This document shows, in pieces, positions 13,028 to 24,345 of a stretch of 64,000 nt of DNA. Below the pieces are notes generated by a model, which did no database searches, was not told the DNA's origin, and saw nothing but the letters and a program-made list of their open reading frames with translations. The stretch comes from Ficedula albicollis. Its lineage: Eukaryota > Chordata > Aves > Passeriformes > Muscicapidae. The stretch spans positions 106,283,174 through 106,347,173 of the forward strand of contig NC_021673.1 of assembly GCF_000247815.1 (NCBI RefSeq), given 5' to 3'. Position 1 is the stretch's first letter. Each line of letters opens with the position of its first letter. A program made the position numbers and the translations under genes.

Positions 13028-13119
13028 GTTGATGGTGCTGAAGAATCCACCATACCAGGTGACAATAAAGCAACCAGTAAGTTCCAGTCCATAGGAGTTC
13101 AAGTAGAGGAGGAGAAGTG
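13028..13119 (+). CDS. DLGAP1: DLGAP1 coding exon: end of LC8 site 1 and LC8 site 2
   Basis: This 92-nt exon runs from GTT after AAG to TG before GTAAGT. It encodes VDGAEESTIPGDNKATSKFQ and then SIGVQVEEEK; the last two bases join the next exon to make Cys. With the preceding exon it creates two dynein light chain (LC8/DYNLL) motifs, SIGIQ-VD across the exon junction and SIGVQVE inside the exon. In GKAP these sites recruit DYNLL and, through it, dynein or myosin V. Because 92 is not a multiple of three, skipping this exon alone would shift the frame. Confidence 0.96.
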
Positions 13120-13715
13120 GTAAGTAAAAGTTAATACTATTTTTCTAAAGTAAATAACTATGCCACAACTAATTTTTAAGAGCCCTAGTTCCTGCACACA
13201 TAACCACATAAACCTGCTTCCTGGATGAATTGTTAGATCACCCAGCTGAAAAGCTGAGTCTTATAAATGTTGTAACTCTTGTTTTTCAGAGACTATTTTT
13301 CAGGACCAGTGAGAGAAATGGAAGAGAAACGTGATATATTTTGAGGGCTCATATACTTTTAATAATCTCTTTTTCCCCAGGAAATCTACCTAAACAGTGG
13401 ACAGTGTTGCAGCTGGAGTGTTAGTCTTGGGATGGCTGCAGCAGCATAGAACTGCTGAGGAAAAGTTTACCTTGTTTTCCAGCAGAATTATTTCAACCAC
13501 ATGTAGCAGTGCAGTGGCAGAGCCAAACTGAATGCTTTTATTCAGGTATCTCACCCAGACATCTCTGCATTACAATTGCTCCCTTGCAAAAAAAAAAATA
13601 AATAAAGTTGAGATTACAAAGCAAACCTGTAGAACTCTGTTCTCCCTACAATCTGCATATATCCTGAGTTAGTAAACAAATATCCTCCAAGAAAAAAAAG
13701 TAAAAAATAAAAAAT

Positions 13716-13888
13716 AAAAACAAACAAACAAACAAACAAAAAAAATAAACTAGAGCAGCTCTCTTTAAGGGTTATGTCTCTTTCTGATGACAAATTTGCA
13801 GAAATAAAAAAAAACAAACAAACAAAAAAAAATAAACTAGAGCAGCTCTCTTTAAGGGTTATGTCTCTTTCTGATGACAAATTTGCAG
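13716..13888. repeat. Adjacent direct duplication, period 87 bp, with (AAAC)n tract
   Basis: An (AAAC)n/A-rich tract followed by TAAACTAGAGCAGCTCTCTT and TGATGACAAATTTGCAG occurs twice, with TAAACTAG at 13746 and 13833. The tetranucleotide part differs in length between copies. Confidence 0.93.
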
Positions 13889-16735
13889 TTACATTGCAGG
13901 GCAGCACAACTGTACACAGCACTAGGGAGACACGTTAAATTTTTTGAGTGCTTGACCACAACAGCAAATCTTACTTCCTTCCCAAAACTGGACTCAGGGG
14001 CTGAAGAAAAGCCAGACTCTCCCCTTGTCTGAGTGTGCAGGCCTGCCCAGTGCTGCCAAGCACCCACACAAGTCTTGCTTCTCTTTTCTCAGGCTGCTTG
14101 GGCACAGTGTGACTTTTGTATGCTGGAGCCACTTTCTTGGTAATTCTCAATACTGCCATAGGCAAAGCCTTGGTGCGGTATGACTTGTCAGTGAAGTTAT
14201 CCTTGTAATTTCTCCAGAGAAAACCTGGGTGCAGCAAATCTGAGCTGGCAAAATTCAGGCCCTCTCCCCTCCTCTGGCCTGCTGACTGCAGGAGCCAGTG
14301 GAGATGTCCATTTTCACACCGTTTGCTTCCTACATCTGCCAAAAATACTCAAAAATAGCAGTTTATCTGCACCATTTTCAATTCAGCCAAATCTCCCTGT
14401 ACAGTAGCAGAGCATTTTCCTGTGGTTTTAAAAGGCTAAAGTGATTTCAGCAAAAACAAATGTGATTTTGCAATGACCCTGCTAGGCTGTTACCAAGTTC
14501 CTCATTAACCTGCTGAAACATCTCTTGCTGGCAGACATTTCTTTATGTGTTAGATCTTAGCCCCATTTACCCACAACTCTTCCAGCGCGAGATAAATGAG
14601 CACATTAGAATGGATGCTGAAGGACCATTTCACTTCAGCCTGGGCACAAAGGAAATAACTACCCCAAAAGCCCAACCCTCCCCCTCCCCACAAAGAAAGA
14701 AAGAAATGGCTGTTTGTAAATACCTTACATCCAAAGTCCTCTTTCTGCTGCAGTTTTTATTGCTCCAGAGCAGAAGGTAAGATTTGCCTGTGTGAGTCTG
14801 CCCTGAGAAAGCAATATTCCTGCATTACTTACTGACAGCTGTGCTTGGGGGTTTCCTTGCTGATAAAGTTGAGGTTGCTGCTGTTTGGAGCAGCAATCCA
14901 TCATGGACTTTCAGAAGGGAGCTGGCTGGTAAAGGACAGCCCCTAATCCTTAGAAAATGAGTGCACTCAAGACACAAAGGGCTTATCATCACAGTTGGGC
15001 ACTCATACTCTTTTTTTTCCCCCCATAACACAGCAGAGCACAATGTATTGATTATCTGTTACAGGAATTGAATTGTAAATACAGTACATTCTTCACTGTC
15101 CCTGCACCATAACATCTGCAAAGCCTAAGAAAAGGTCTTTTTAGCTGAATCTTTGAGAAATTAATGGTTTTTAAAAATATTCCAGGCTTCAGAAATATTA
15201 AATAAATGTAAAATGAGAAGAATGACACAGCAGGAAGGATAAATACAGTAAATTGATCATGTTTCCTTGACAGTCTAAGCTATTACAATATTACAGTATT
15301 AATTACAAAATAAGAAAGCTCTTTGTCTAATGCACCAAAAGCCCACTACAACTTTCAGTCTTTTTCTTGGCTTCCTGCTCTTTCCTTCCCTTTTCCCTCA
15401 CCTCATATGATTGTCATTCTCACACCAGGCAGTCTTACCTCCTGATGTCCTTTTAAATATTCTTTCTTCTGTGTTTGGACCAGATAAGCAAAACATTTTG
15501 CTTCCATTTCTTGATGTAAGTAATTCAAAAACAGAGCATCTTCACAGGACAGCTCTCTCTGTTCAATCTTACATCAGACCTTTCACTGGTCCTTCACTTT
15601 CTGTATCGTGGGCCTCCTGCCAAGACAAAAGCCTCAGTCTGCCTCCCCTTGTACTGCTCACAGGATAAATGTGCTTCCTGCTACCTGACCACTTACAACT
15701 CGACTCATTGCTGCTATTTATCTTATCCTCAGTTCTTTATGATGCTGGTTCTCAATAGTATTTTTCATACCCATTCCATACCTGCAGCTCTATGATTTCT
15801 AGCTTTTATAAACTCTGTCCAGTCTTTCTCTTGGAGAGAAATTAGTGCACATTCCCTATAACCTCATGATCTTACTGCTGCTAATCTTTTATCTCTCACC
15901 TGACCTTTGCCATGATGCTGATAAAACCGTAACCAAAATGTTCTTCACTTTTTCCTTCCAGGGCAGTTTTGAAAAGTGTACTTAATGAAACTCATCCATG
16001 CAATCTCAGGGCACTTCAGTTTCTGTTCATTTCTGTTTGTCCTTTCTTTGTACCTGTAACTTCTTCTTGACCTCAGGGGACCACCCTCCTCACTTACAGA
16101 AGATAATCGAGTTGTTAGAAGTCAACCAGTTCTACTGAAGCAGAAAAAAAGAAATAATTTATTCTGCCAAAAACAATTAGCATGCATTCTTCTTGAACAA
16201 GGGGTTTTCAGTCCCATAGCTCTGTAATCAGTTTTAGTCTCTCTTGCAATTTATCTTGCCTGCCCCAAGATCTCCTTCTGTTACATTCTCACCTCCAAAA
16301 CTATCTCTCTCATTGTTCTAGATGTATCATCAGCTGGTAATTGTGCCTGAGTTCCCATCACAAGAATTTTTGAATACTGAAACAATGGCACTTTTTGGAG
16401 TAAGAGCACTGCCGTAGGATACTGCAGTAGACAGATGGTCCTTCTCCCTCTTCTCTGGTTTCTGGGGCACCGAGGGAGTGCCTCCAAATCTTGATACACA
16501 AAAGTGTGTCTTACCATACCTTGATACACAAAGTACACCCTACCACAGCACAACTCCTGATATGGTATAAAGTGGAATCATTTGAAATAACAATATGGTA
16601 ACATAAAGCAAACAAAGGTTTTTGGGTTTGGTTACTTATTGTCCAACAAAAAAATACTCAGGTTTTAGTGTCTTTCCTATACAATAGGCCAGTCCCACAG
16701 TCTAACTCACACTTCTCAGTGCTGCAGTCTTTAGA

Positions 16736-16820
16736 GCAACTTGATCTAGTTGAAGATGTCCCTGCTCAATGCAGGGAGGTTGGACTAGATGACATTTAAA
16801 TGTCCCTTGCAACCCCCACC
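16736..16820 (+). mobile_element. CR1 LINE 3' fragment (short, sense)
   Basis: TTGATCTAGTTGAAGATGTC, GCAGGGAGGTTGGACTAGAT and GACATTTAAATGTCCCTTGC match the usual CR1 3' UTR just before its octamer repeats. The terminal ATTCTATG repeats are missing, so the copy is truncated at both ends. Confidence 0.88.
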
Positions 16821-16825
16821 AGTCC

Positions 16826-16953
16826 CTCTGGCCAGTCCCAGCCTGGTGGGACTCATTCCCCACATCCCCTCCTACCCCGTGCATGCTTTCTCTGGCCAGT
16901 CCCAGCCTGGTGGGACGCACTCCCCACATCCCCTCCTACCCCGTGCATGCTTG
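16826..16953. repeat. Adjacent direct duplication, period 64 bp
   Basis: CTCTGGCCAGTCCCAGCCTG at 16826 recurs at 16890, both running through CCCACATCCCCTCCTACCCC and GTGCATGCTT, with about two substitutions before the ends diverge. It abuts the CR1 fragment. Confidence 0.95.
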
Positions 16954-19163
16954 GAGGAAGAACTGCTGGAGCAAAAGGCAAAGCATGCCCTGGCTCTGAC
17001 AGAGCCAATCTCCTTCCCTGGCCACAGCTGCCTGTGACCTGAGGGAACTCTTACAGCCCTGGTGGCTCCCAGCCAGCTGGTGGGCTGCTGCGTGCCTGGC
17101 CTTGGCAGCACTGGCCATAAATTTCTGATCACACCCTGCTGGTTGGCAATAGCCTCCCTGCCCCAGACCAAGCCCTGGAGGGAGGCTGAGCACTCCAGCC
17201 AGCATCTCTGCCCTGCAATGCAAAGCCAAGAGTTGGTAAAACAACAACAAATATAAACCAACCAGCTTAAAACAATGTGATTGACAAAGATGAGCTGCTG
17301 AAAGGAATGGGGTTGGAGCAGGAATATTGTTCCTGCCATTAGACACACGGTACCATATCTGCTAACTCCTTCTGCAGTTTGATTTGTCCTGCTGACAGCA
17401 GCTGCAGCCTTAGCAGAGAAGTACAACACCAAGAAGGAGGACAGCCAGTGGCTAAAGTAAGGCTGAGTTTAGCCTAAACACCTGTGAGATTGATCATGCA
17501 TCAGTCGGTTTGAAATCTCAATCTTTTCTGGGCTTTGGGGTTTCTTTTAGGAATGAATTAAGTTATCTAAGTTGCATTGCAAACATGTTTTGCAAAAGAA
17601 AGCCAAAGACTTAGAAGCTGAGAGTTGAATGCCGGCAAGTGACTGTGTTGTTGTTCAAAACACATCATTCTGTTGTTCTCCATACTGGTTTATCCAGTCT
17701 GAGGTTTCATGGCTTTCTGCACCCTAGGCCAGATATCTGCTGCAGTTCTCTGAAGCTGTAATTATTACACCTTGTGCCTGCAGGGCACAGCTGAGTACAA
17801 AAGGGCCAAGCCTGAAAGCAGAAGAAGAAGCAAACCTCTATTTTAAACTTTTTCCCTTTTTTTTGAGTTCGACTTGTGAATGTTTTGTATGGTAGAAGTA
17901 GCAAAAACTTTATCATCAGCTTCAAGATCTCTCCTCTAGTATGGAGTTTTAACTGGGAGCAAAATAAAAAAGGCTCATGTGGGACACAAATGGTATTTTG
18001 TAAGAATAAAACATCCTGGAAATGAGTGAGGAAGCTGTGTCAGAGACTAAAATTACAAACTATTAGGCATTTTATATAGATGAGTTGGAGGCAGGCAGAG
18101 AGCAAGTACCTTCCTGCATTTCCATTTTATTCAAAATACATTTCCTTGGAAGTATTTTTTTAATTTTGAACTGATGCTATATTCTATTGCCAAGTTGTTT
18201 TTTCTTTGGAAGACAGATAAGTTACATAATCCAGTGCCAAGAAAGTGTCATGCAAACCTGTAGCATATTATTATATAGATAAAACAAAGGCAAAAAAAGT
18301 AGGTCGTTCTATTTCATTTGTTAAGCAGAGTCTGGGTTTGGTGGTACTAGCTCATACAGAACCCAGTAAGAATACACTCCTGAAAGACCTGAAATGTAGA
18401 GCCTCCAGCAATACATCCTCCTGTCAAGCAGACTTTGATGCTTTCACATTTGGGATTTGGCATACAATGAAAAGCCAGGGTGTTCACTGAAAACACAAGT
18501 GGTCATCTGAAACAGAAGAGTGTCAGAGTCTAGGGCACTGAAGAAAGCAGAAGGTGGCTGTGAGATGGAGGTAGGGACATGGAGAAGAGTAAGCCTGGAC
18601 TAAAGCATTTGCTTTTCTCACCAATGCTATGGAAGGTGTGGAAAAGTACACTATGGACTAATGCCTTGGCTCTCAGTGAACCCTGAATAAATGACTAAAA
18701 AGAAATCCTCAGTCAGCATGTGCATGTGTGGACACACATGTTTTGTGCGTGTGTTTGTGTATTTTGGTGCAGGTAAGAGATTTGTCAGGTTGGTGGTCAA
18801 ATAAAAGCAGTTTCTAAAAAAGCCAACATGGATTGGACCAATAGATTTTCACTGTAATGTCAGCCTAATGCTAGTGTCTTTCTAATCACTAATACTAGTT
18901 ATGACAGCTGCTTTTCTCTGCCAGAGGCCCATAGCAGATACTAAGGAAAAGTATAAAGGAGTGTGTGTAAAGTGAACTAAGCACTACTTGTCCCAGTAGA
19001 CATTCCAAATTTAGTATTCAGTTGTTCAGGGACTTCCTAAGCCAAATATGAGATGTGTAACGGCTCTTCCTGTGAATTGGATCAAGTTCTCTTTGAACCT
19101 ATTTTTACCTTTGCTTTTTCCAGGATTCTGTGGCAATTTAACTACACATTGTGTGAAGAGGTA

Positions 19164-19269
19164 CTTCCTTTCATTAGATGTAGCTCTTTAGACCTCTAAG
19201 CCTTTCAGCTGGCTGCCTTCCTTTCATTAGATGTAGCTCTTTAGACCTCTAAGCCTTTCAACTGGCTGC
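19164..19269. repeat. Adjacent direct duplication, period 53 bp
   Basis: The block starting CTTCCTTTCATTAGATGTAG at 19164 recurs at 19217, with one G/A difference near the end (CAGCTGG versus CAACTGG). Confidence 0.95.
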
Positions 19270-21375
19270 CTTCCTCCCCACAGTTACTGCACTCAGAAAA
19301 ATGGTGAAACATCCACTAGTCAGGATTTCATAGATGTCTCATAGTCCTCCTGAGCCTTGTGCCATGCCTTTTCTCCTATGGAAAGGATTCTGCCACCACA
19401 GTGACCCTTGTCCTCCCTTTCTAACATTTTCTGCTGCATCAGTCCATAACAAAATGCTTTCCTCTGCTTTCCAAAGGATAAAGACTACCAAGCTGAAGAA
19501 TTCTGCGCTGTCTTTATTTTTCAGTTTGCTGGTGCATATCATTCACAACTACAGTGACATAACCATGACTTTTGTATCATTTAACAACATCTATTTCAAA
19601 AGAACTGCAAGCAGCAGACACTGTGTTAAAATGCTTGTGATTATTTTAAAAATACATATGCAATCTATTATTGAAGTTTTTGTGGGAGTGGTATGGCTGA
19701 GATATTAATTTGAGCCTTCTTCTGCAGGGGAATTGGGCATTTTTTTTTTTATTTGAGGACCTTTCTCAACTTCTGTTTTGCTTTGCTCTACTGAACTCGA
19801 AGCCCCAGATCAACAGCCATTCATTTCCTCTATCAGCAGGGTCTATCAGAATCCTTCTTGAAGGATTCTCTGCAGTCCTCCTCCTGAGCTATCTGGAGGT
19901 ACCAGGTATATAGGACATTAAATTCTCCCTCAGCATCCTTCCATCTGCTCCCTCCTCAGCTACAGACTAAATATACTTGATGAACTTTTGCACTGAGTAG
20001 TACTTGTCTAACTGGCTATTGCTCTTTAGTGGAAGGTGGAATATAAATGAAAGGAAGTGAAATGGTGTCCAGCATCCAGTTCCACCATCTCTTCAGCATT
20101 TTCCCTGCTGCTTAAGCACAAACTAAAAACAGAACTGACAAGGGCAAAACAGGCAAAATATCACAGGAAAATGGGTCCTAACACTAGTTTCTAGTGTAGA
20201 TGTGAGATTGAGAACAAATTGGAGACTAACTGCTGGCTGCATGAGTGCACAGGCATCCTGGATTTGTAAGAAGAGGAGATGGGAATCTGTCCCTGTTGAG
20301 TTCAAAACTGTACATTCTGAACCCTAAATATTACTGATTTAAGAAACATCTATGTTAATTACTTTATGGCTCTACCCTCTTTTTCATCATGGGACAAGAC
20401 AGCAGTCTGCCTCGCCTCTTTTCCACTCACGCCCTCCACAATTAGCTGCTGATCAAATGGGCTCTGATTACCACCCCTTGCAACAGCATCAGACATCTTT
20501 CACTCCTTATACTTCTCTGTGCTCCTCCTCTGTCAGCCTTTCCAGGTCAGATGCCTCAGACTGCAGAATCTGAAGTGCTGTTTACATAAAGAAAACCTGC
20601 CCCACCCCAAACCCCCAAACCTCCTCTGTCCCCTGCTCTTGCCTGAGCCTCAGATGCCTCAACACAGGGGAACTCTGCAAGGTGAGAGGAAGCTGCCCAC
20701 AGGAGAGCAGCCATCACAATGAGGGTTACACACACAGGCAGAATGCCAGCTTTGGTGAAAGAGATCATTTTGAAACTGAAGTTTGAATGTGAAAAATAGA
20801 ATGTCTGGGCACTGGCAATGGGCGGTGAAATTGTGAGAGATAGCAGATCTATAGTTATGAAGAGTAATTGTGAAGAAGCAATAAAAATACTTATCTGAGT
20901 TAAAAGTACTTTCTTTGTATAAATGGAATGTATAATATTACATATGTGGTAAACTCATTGGTATTAGTATCTAACTGATTTCACATGTATAATTTTTAAA
21001 TGTGGCTTGTAAGATTGGATGTGTAATTTCAAAGTGGTGTGAGTTTTAAAATTTGAAAGATGAACCACTTCTGAAAATTAGGCCCCTTAACTTTTCATTA
21101 ATCAATGACCTAAAATCCTGAGCTACTGGCATTGTTAGCTCTCTCTTGGGCTGGCCTTTGGCTTTGTTAAACCACATAACAATTATAGGTCCTTGTCTCA
21201 ATAAACAGTGAGCTTGCATGGAAAAAAAGAGATGCGTTTTGTTTGCTTGCAGTGAGGAAAAAAGCTTATGTGTGACTGCCAGTCTTAGGAAGAGTGGCAG
21301 AATCTTAGTAAGTCCTTCCATACTGAGTTACTTAGAAAAAACTTTCTAAACATTTTCTGTTTGTGCTCTCCAAAG

Positions 21376-21794
21376 CTTTCGCAGGTTTACGCGATCTAAT
21401 AGTGTAACAACAGCTGTGCAAGCAGACCTGGATTTCCATGAGAACTTTGAAATAATCGACCCTCAAGAGGACAATTCATGTTCTGGACAAATATCAAGGC
21501 AGTTTTCTCGAGATGCAAGCACCTCTACCGTTAGCATACAAGGGTCAGGAAACCATTACCATGCATGTGCAGTGGATGATGACTTTGAGACAGATTTTGA
21601 TCCGTCAATTTTACCTCCTCCTGACCCATGGATTGACTCTATTACTGAAGATCCTTTGGAAGCTGTTCAAAGGTCTGTGTGCCCACGAGATGGCCACTGG
21701 TTTCTGAAGCTGCTTCAGGCAGAGAGAGATCGTATGGAGGGCTGGTGCCAACAGATGGAGAGAGAAGAACGTGAAAACAACTTACCTGAGGACA
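21376..21794 (+). CDS. DLGAP1: DLGAP1 coding exon: acidic linker and start of the GH1 domain
   Basis: This 419-nt exon starts after CTCCAAAG; its first C completes the Cys codon begun upstream. It ends with one base (A) before GTAAGT. It encodes FRRFTRSNSVTTAVQADLDF, an acidic linker, RQFSRDASTSTVSIQGSGNH, and DPSILPPPDPWIDSITEDPL, then the first helix of the GKAP homology domain (DGHWFLKLLQAERDRMEGWC, QQMEREERENNLPED). GH1 is the conserved C-terminal helical bundle of all DLGAP proteins. Residues just after TTAVQADLDF look less conserved than the blocks either side, from my recollection of mammalian DLGAP1. Confidence 0.96.
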
Positions 21795-22990
21795 GTAAGT
21801 GACCACACACAATAATACTGCAACTGCAAAGTATTTAATATAGGCCAAAATTACTCCAGTGAATTCTGTATTGTGCCCTTTCTTACTCAGCTAATGAAGC
21901 TATGGTCGTGATTCTCAAAAGGACTGTATGTATGTGTATAATAATCCTTATTAAAGCTGACAGGGAATGCAAATGCTCGGCACTTCTGAAACTCCAGTGG
22001 AATTAGCTTTTGGGATTGCATAGTTCAACGGATAATTAGGAGAGTGTGGTTAGGGATCTTGTAGTATTAATGTTTCTTAACTCTTCTATTTGAAATCACT
22101 CCTCATAACCTTAGAATATAGTTTAACAGATTGTAGTTCCTTTTAATTAAATTCATATTTCAGTTGCTTTTTCAGATGGTGATTGGCATAAGAGTATTTA
22201 GATGTTTCTCCCTACTGAAAGAGATTTCAGTTATGCTTCCAAATTGTCCTCTCTCTCTCTCTTTTCCCCTCTCCAGCCTCCCTACATCTCCCTTGCTAGC
22301 TCTCAACTTTAGACAGAGGTAAATCTGTGAGCTTAAAAGCAAGCTCCGTGCAAATAAAACTGTTTCAATCAGTGAGTTTCTGGGAAACACTAAGGAGTAG
22401 CTGCTTATAGAGAATTCAGTTTTATATAATTTAGGCACGCCTAAGCATATTTTCCTGAAGAGACAAGTAATATTTTTCCAACTCCCAAATTAGGTTCTAC
22501 CAAAGCAAGGACTACTACTTCAGCTCCAGAACTGCTTCTTAAAAATTTTTAAACTTTCCTCTCAAGAAGAGAGATGTTTGAATTCTTTTGAAATGTAAAG
22601 GTTTTGATTTATGAAAGGAAAGAAATTAACACTGGAAAAAAATTCTTAGAAATGCATAAGCTGTTTCTGCTGGACTTTCCGTCCAAGCCATGAAAAGGTA
22701 CGATCTAGATAGTCAAAGCGAGACAAAATTGTAAGCAACTGGAAATTTATTTTAATGGCAAGTATGATATAACCTGAATTTTAAGATATGTATAGGTTTT
22801 ATATTTCTACAAAAATTATGTTATATAATAGGCTAACAATTTATACTGAAGAAAATATACAGAAGGTTTGGCCTTAAAAGCAGATTCAGATTGCCCAAGT
22901 TCTGGAATTCTTGAATCTCATTTTTAACTCACACCATCAATGCATTCAAAAATCTGTTTATACATGTATCAGAATTAAAGATTTTCTGTT

Positions 22991-23126
22991 GTTTATGTAG
23001 TACGAAGAAATAAACCTCGTGAACGTTTTAGATTGAAAAAGAAGTGTGAACACACAGCGTTTATGTAGTACGAAGAAATAAACTTCGTGAACATTTTAGA
23101 TTGAAAAAGAAGTGTGAACACACAGC
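22991..23126. repeat. Adjacent direct duplication, period 68 bp
   Basis: The block starting GTTTATGTAGTACGAAGAAA at 22991 recurs at 23059 and both end in GAACACACAGC. The only differences are two transitions (C/T and G/A). Confidence 0.96.
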
Positions 23127-23149
23127 AAACAGGAAACACACAACTTTTA

Positions 23150-23387
23150 TAAGTCATAACAACTTAGACTGGAGATAAGGAAAATGTATTCTGTGATGAG
23201 GGTGGTGAGGAATGGTGTTGCCCAGGGAAGTTGTGGAAACCCCATCCCTGGAAGGGTTCAAGGCCAGGTGGTTGAGCTTTGGGCAGCCTGGTGTAGTGGA
23301 AGGTGTCCTTGCCCATGGCAGTGGGGCTGAAACTAGATGATTTTTAAAGGTCCTTTCCAACCCAAACTATTCTGTCATTCTATGAAC
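23150..23387 (+). mobile_element. CR1 LINE 3' end (sense)
   Basis: GAGGGTGGTGAGGAATGGTG, TTGCCCAGGGAAGTTGTGG, ACCCCATCCCTGGAAGGGTT and CCTTTCCAACCCAAACTATT, followed by the terminal ATTCTATGA, are diagnostic of a CR1 3' end. It is 5'-truncated at about 240 bp. The left boundary is approximate. Confidence 0.95.
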
Positions 23388-23591
23388 TGATAATATTGGA
23401 AAAACCTATAAGTGTTTTATTTGTGCACCAACGTAGTTGGTGCACCAATAAAGTAGTAGAAAAATAACATGAAGTGAATTTTACGAGGCTGGTAGATGCA
23501 GAAGATGCATATCTATACCGAATTTTCTCTCAGTGTCTTGGTGTCTTTGATATAAGACAGTTTATAGGGCTCTGAGCAATCAGTGGGAGGA

Positions 23592-23699
23592 GTCAGTTAG
23601 GGGAAGATAGAGGAATGGTTAGGCCGGCTACTCCCAGTGCCTCCTGTCAGTCAGGGGAAGATAGAGGAATGGTTAGGCCGGCTACTCCCAGTGCCTCCT
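23592..23699. repeat. Adjacent direct duplication, period 54 bp, at the edge of the CpG island
   Basis: GTCAGTTAGGGGAAGATAGA at 23592 recurs at 23646 with one T/C change; both copies end CCCAGTGCCTCCT. Confidence 0.96.
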
Positions 23700-23734
23700 C
23701 ACAGCACAGCCAGCAGTGTACCAGCACTGCTTGT

Positions 23735-24260
23735 GATGCCTGGAGCGGCAGAAGGAGAGAGTCGGCTGGGTTGCTGCGGTGCTGCAGCGCTGGTTTGGGC
23801 GCGCCCCGCACGGACGGGCTGCGGCGCTTTCTGCGGGCGCGGCGCCTCCCGCCCTACCTGCTGCCCGGGACAGGCGCACGGCTGCGGCCGCTCCGCAGCG
23901 CCAGAAACAAAAGCCTGCCTGCTACAAACCCTGCCCCGAAAAACGCCCTTTTTTGTGCATCTGCAAACTTCAGAGAGAGCGCAAAGGAGGAGAGGTGCGC
24001 TTGCTCTGCTTTCCCTAACGCAACATAGCCAGAGCAGGGAGTGCATCCTTTGTTCCCAACCCGTCATCCCCAGCATGTGTTTGGCCAGATAACAAAATGA
24101 GGAGAACGTGTGATGAGCGAGGCTGTCTCGGTGCCGTGGCAGCTGACAGAGGGCTCGTCCCCCCGGCTCCCCGTAAGACGATCCGCGCTCCTGCAGACAA
24201 TGCGGCCCTTGTGCGGAGCAGCTGTCCGGGGGAGACGGCTCGCTGCTGCCTGACAGTGGC
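23735..24260. promoter_or_regulatory. Intronic CpG island, candidate internal or bidirectional promoter
   Basis: Base composition switches sharply to GC- and CpG-rich. The 120 nt from 23761 to 23880 alone hold roughly eighteen CpGs, including GGGCGCGCCCCGCACGG and GCGGGCGCGGCGCCTCCCGC, whereas the flanking intron is CpG-poor. Such islands in vertebrates usually mark promoters. Within a DLGAP1 intron it could drive a short DLGAP1 transcript or a noncoding RNA; human DLGAP1 hosts intronic antisense RNAs (DLGAP1-AS genes), but I cannot show orthology. No first exon with a clear donor was identified. Confidence 0.6.
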
Positions 24261-24321
<61 letters not shown>

Positions 24322-24345
24322 CTCGCTGCTGCCTGACAGTGGCTT
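24238..24345 (+). other. G run (24263-24321) bracketed by an exact 25-nt direct repeat, likely assembly artefact
   Basis: The 25 nt at 24238-24262, starting GCTCGCTGCTGCCTGACAGT, recur exactly at 24321-24345, and the space between is pure G. Removing the G run and one copy restores continuous sequence. Long glycine or proline frames across it are meaningless. Confidence 0.85.

Larger units (their letters stand above)
13120..21375 (+). other. DLGAP1: DLGAP1 intron (about 8.3 kb)
   Basis: GT-AG intron (GTAAGT ... CCAAAG). It contains three adjacent direct duplications and a CR1 fragment, listed separately. Nothing else was recognised; open frames such as the antisense one at about 16.9-17.4 kb have no codon or domain support. 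Confidence 0.9.

Noticed and set aside
16872..17432. 186-codon - strand frame in a DLGAP1 intron
   Set aside because: It overlaps a 64-bp duplication, has no recognisable domain, and competing frames of similar length exist on both strands.
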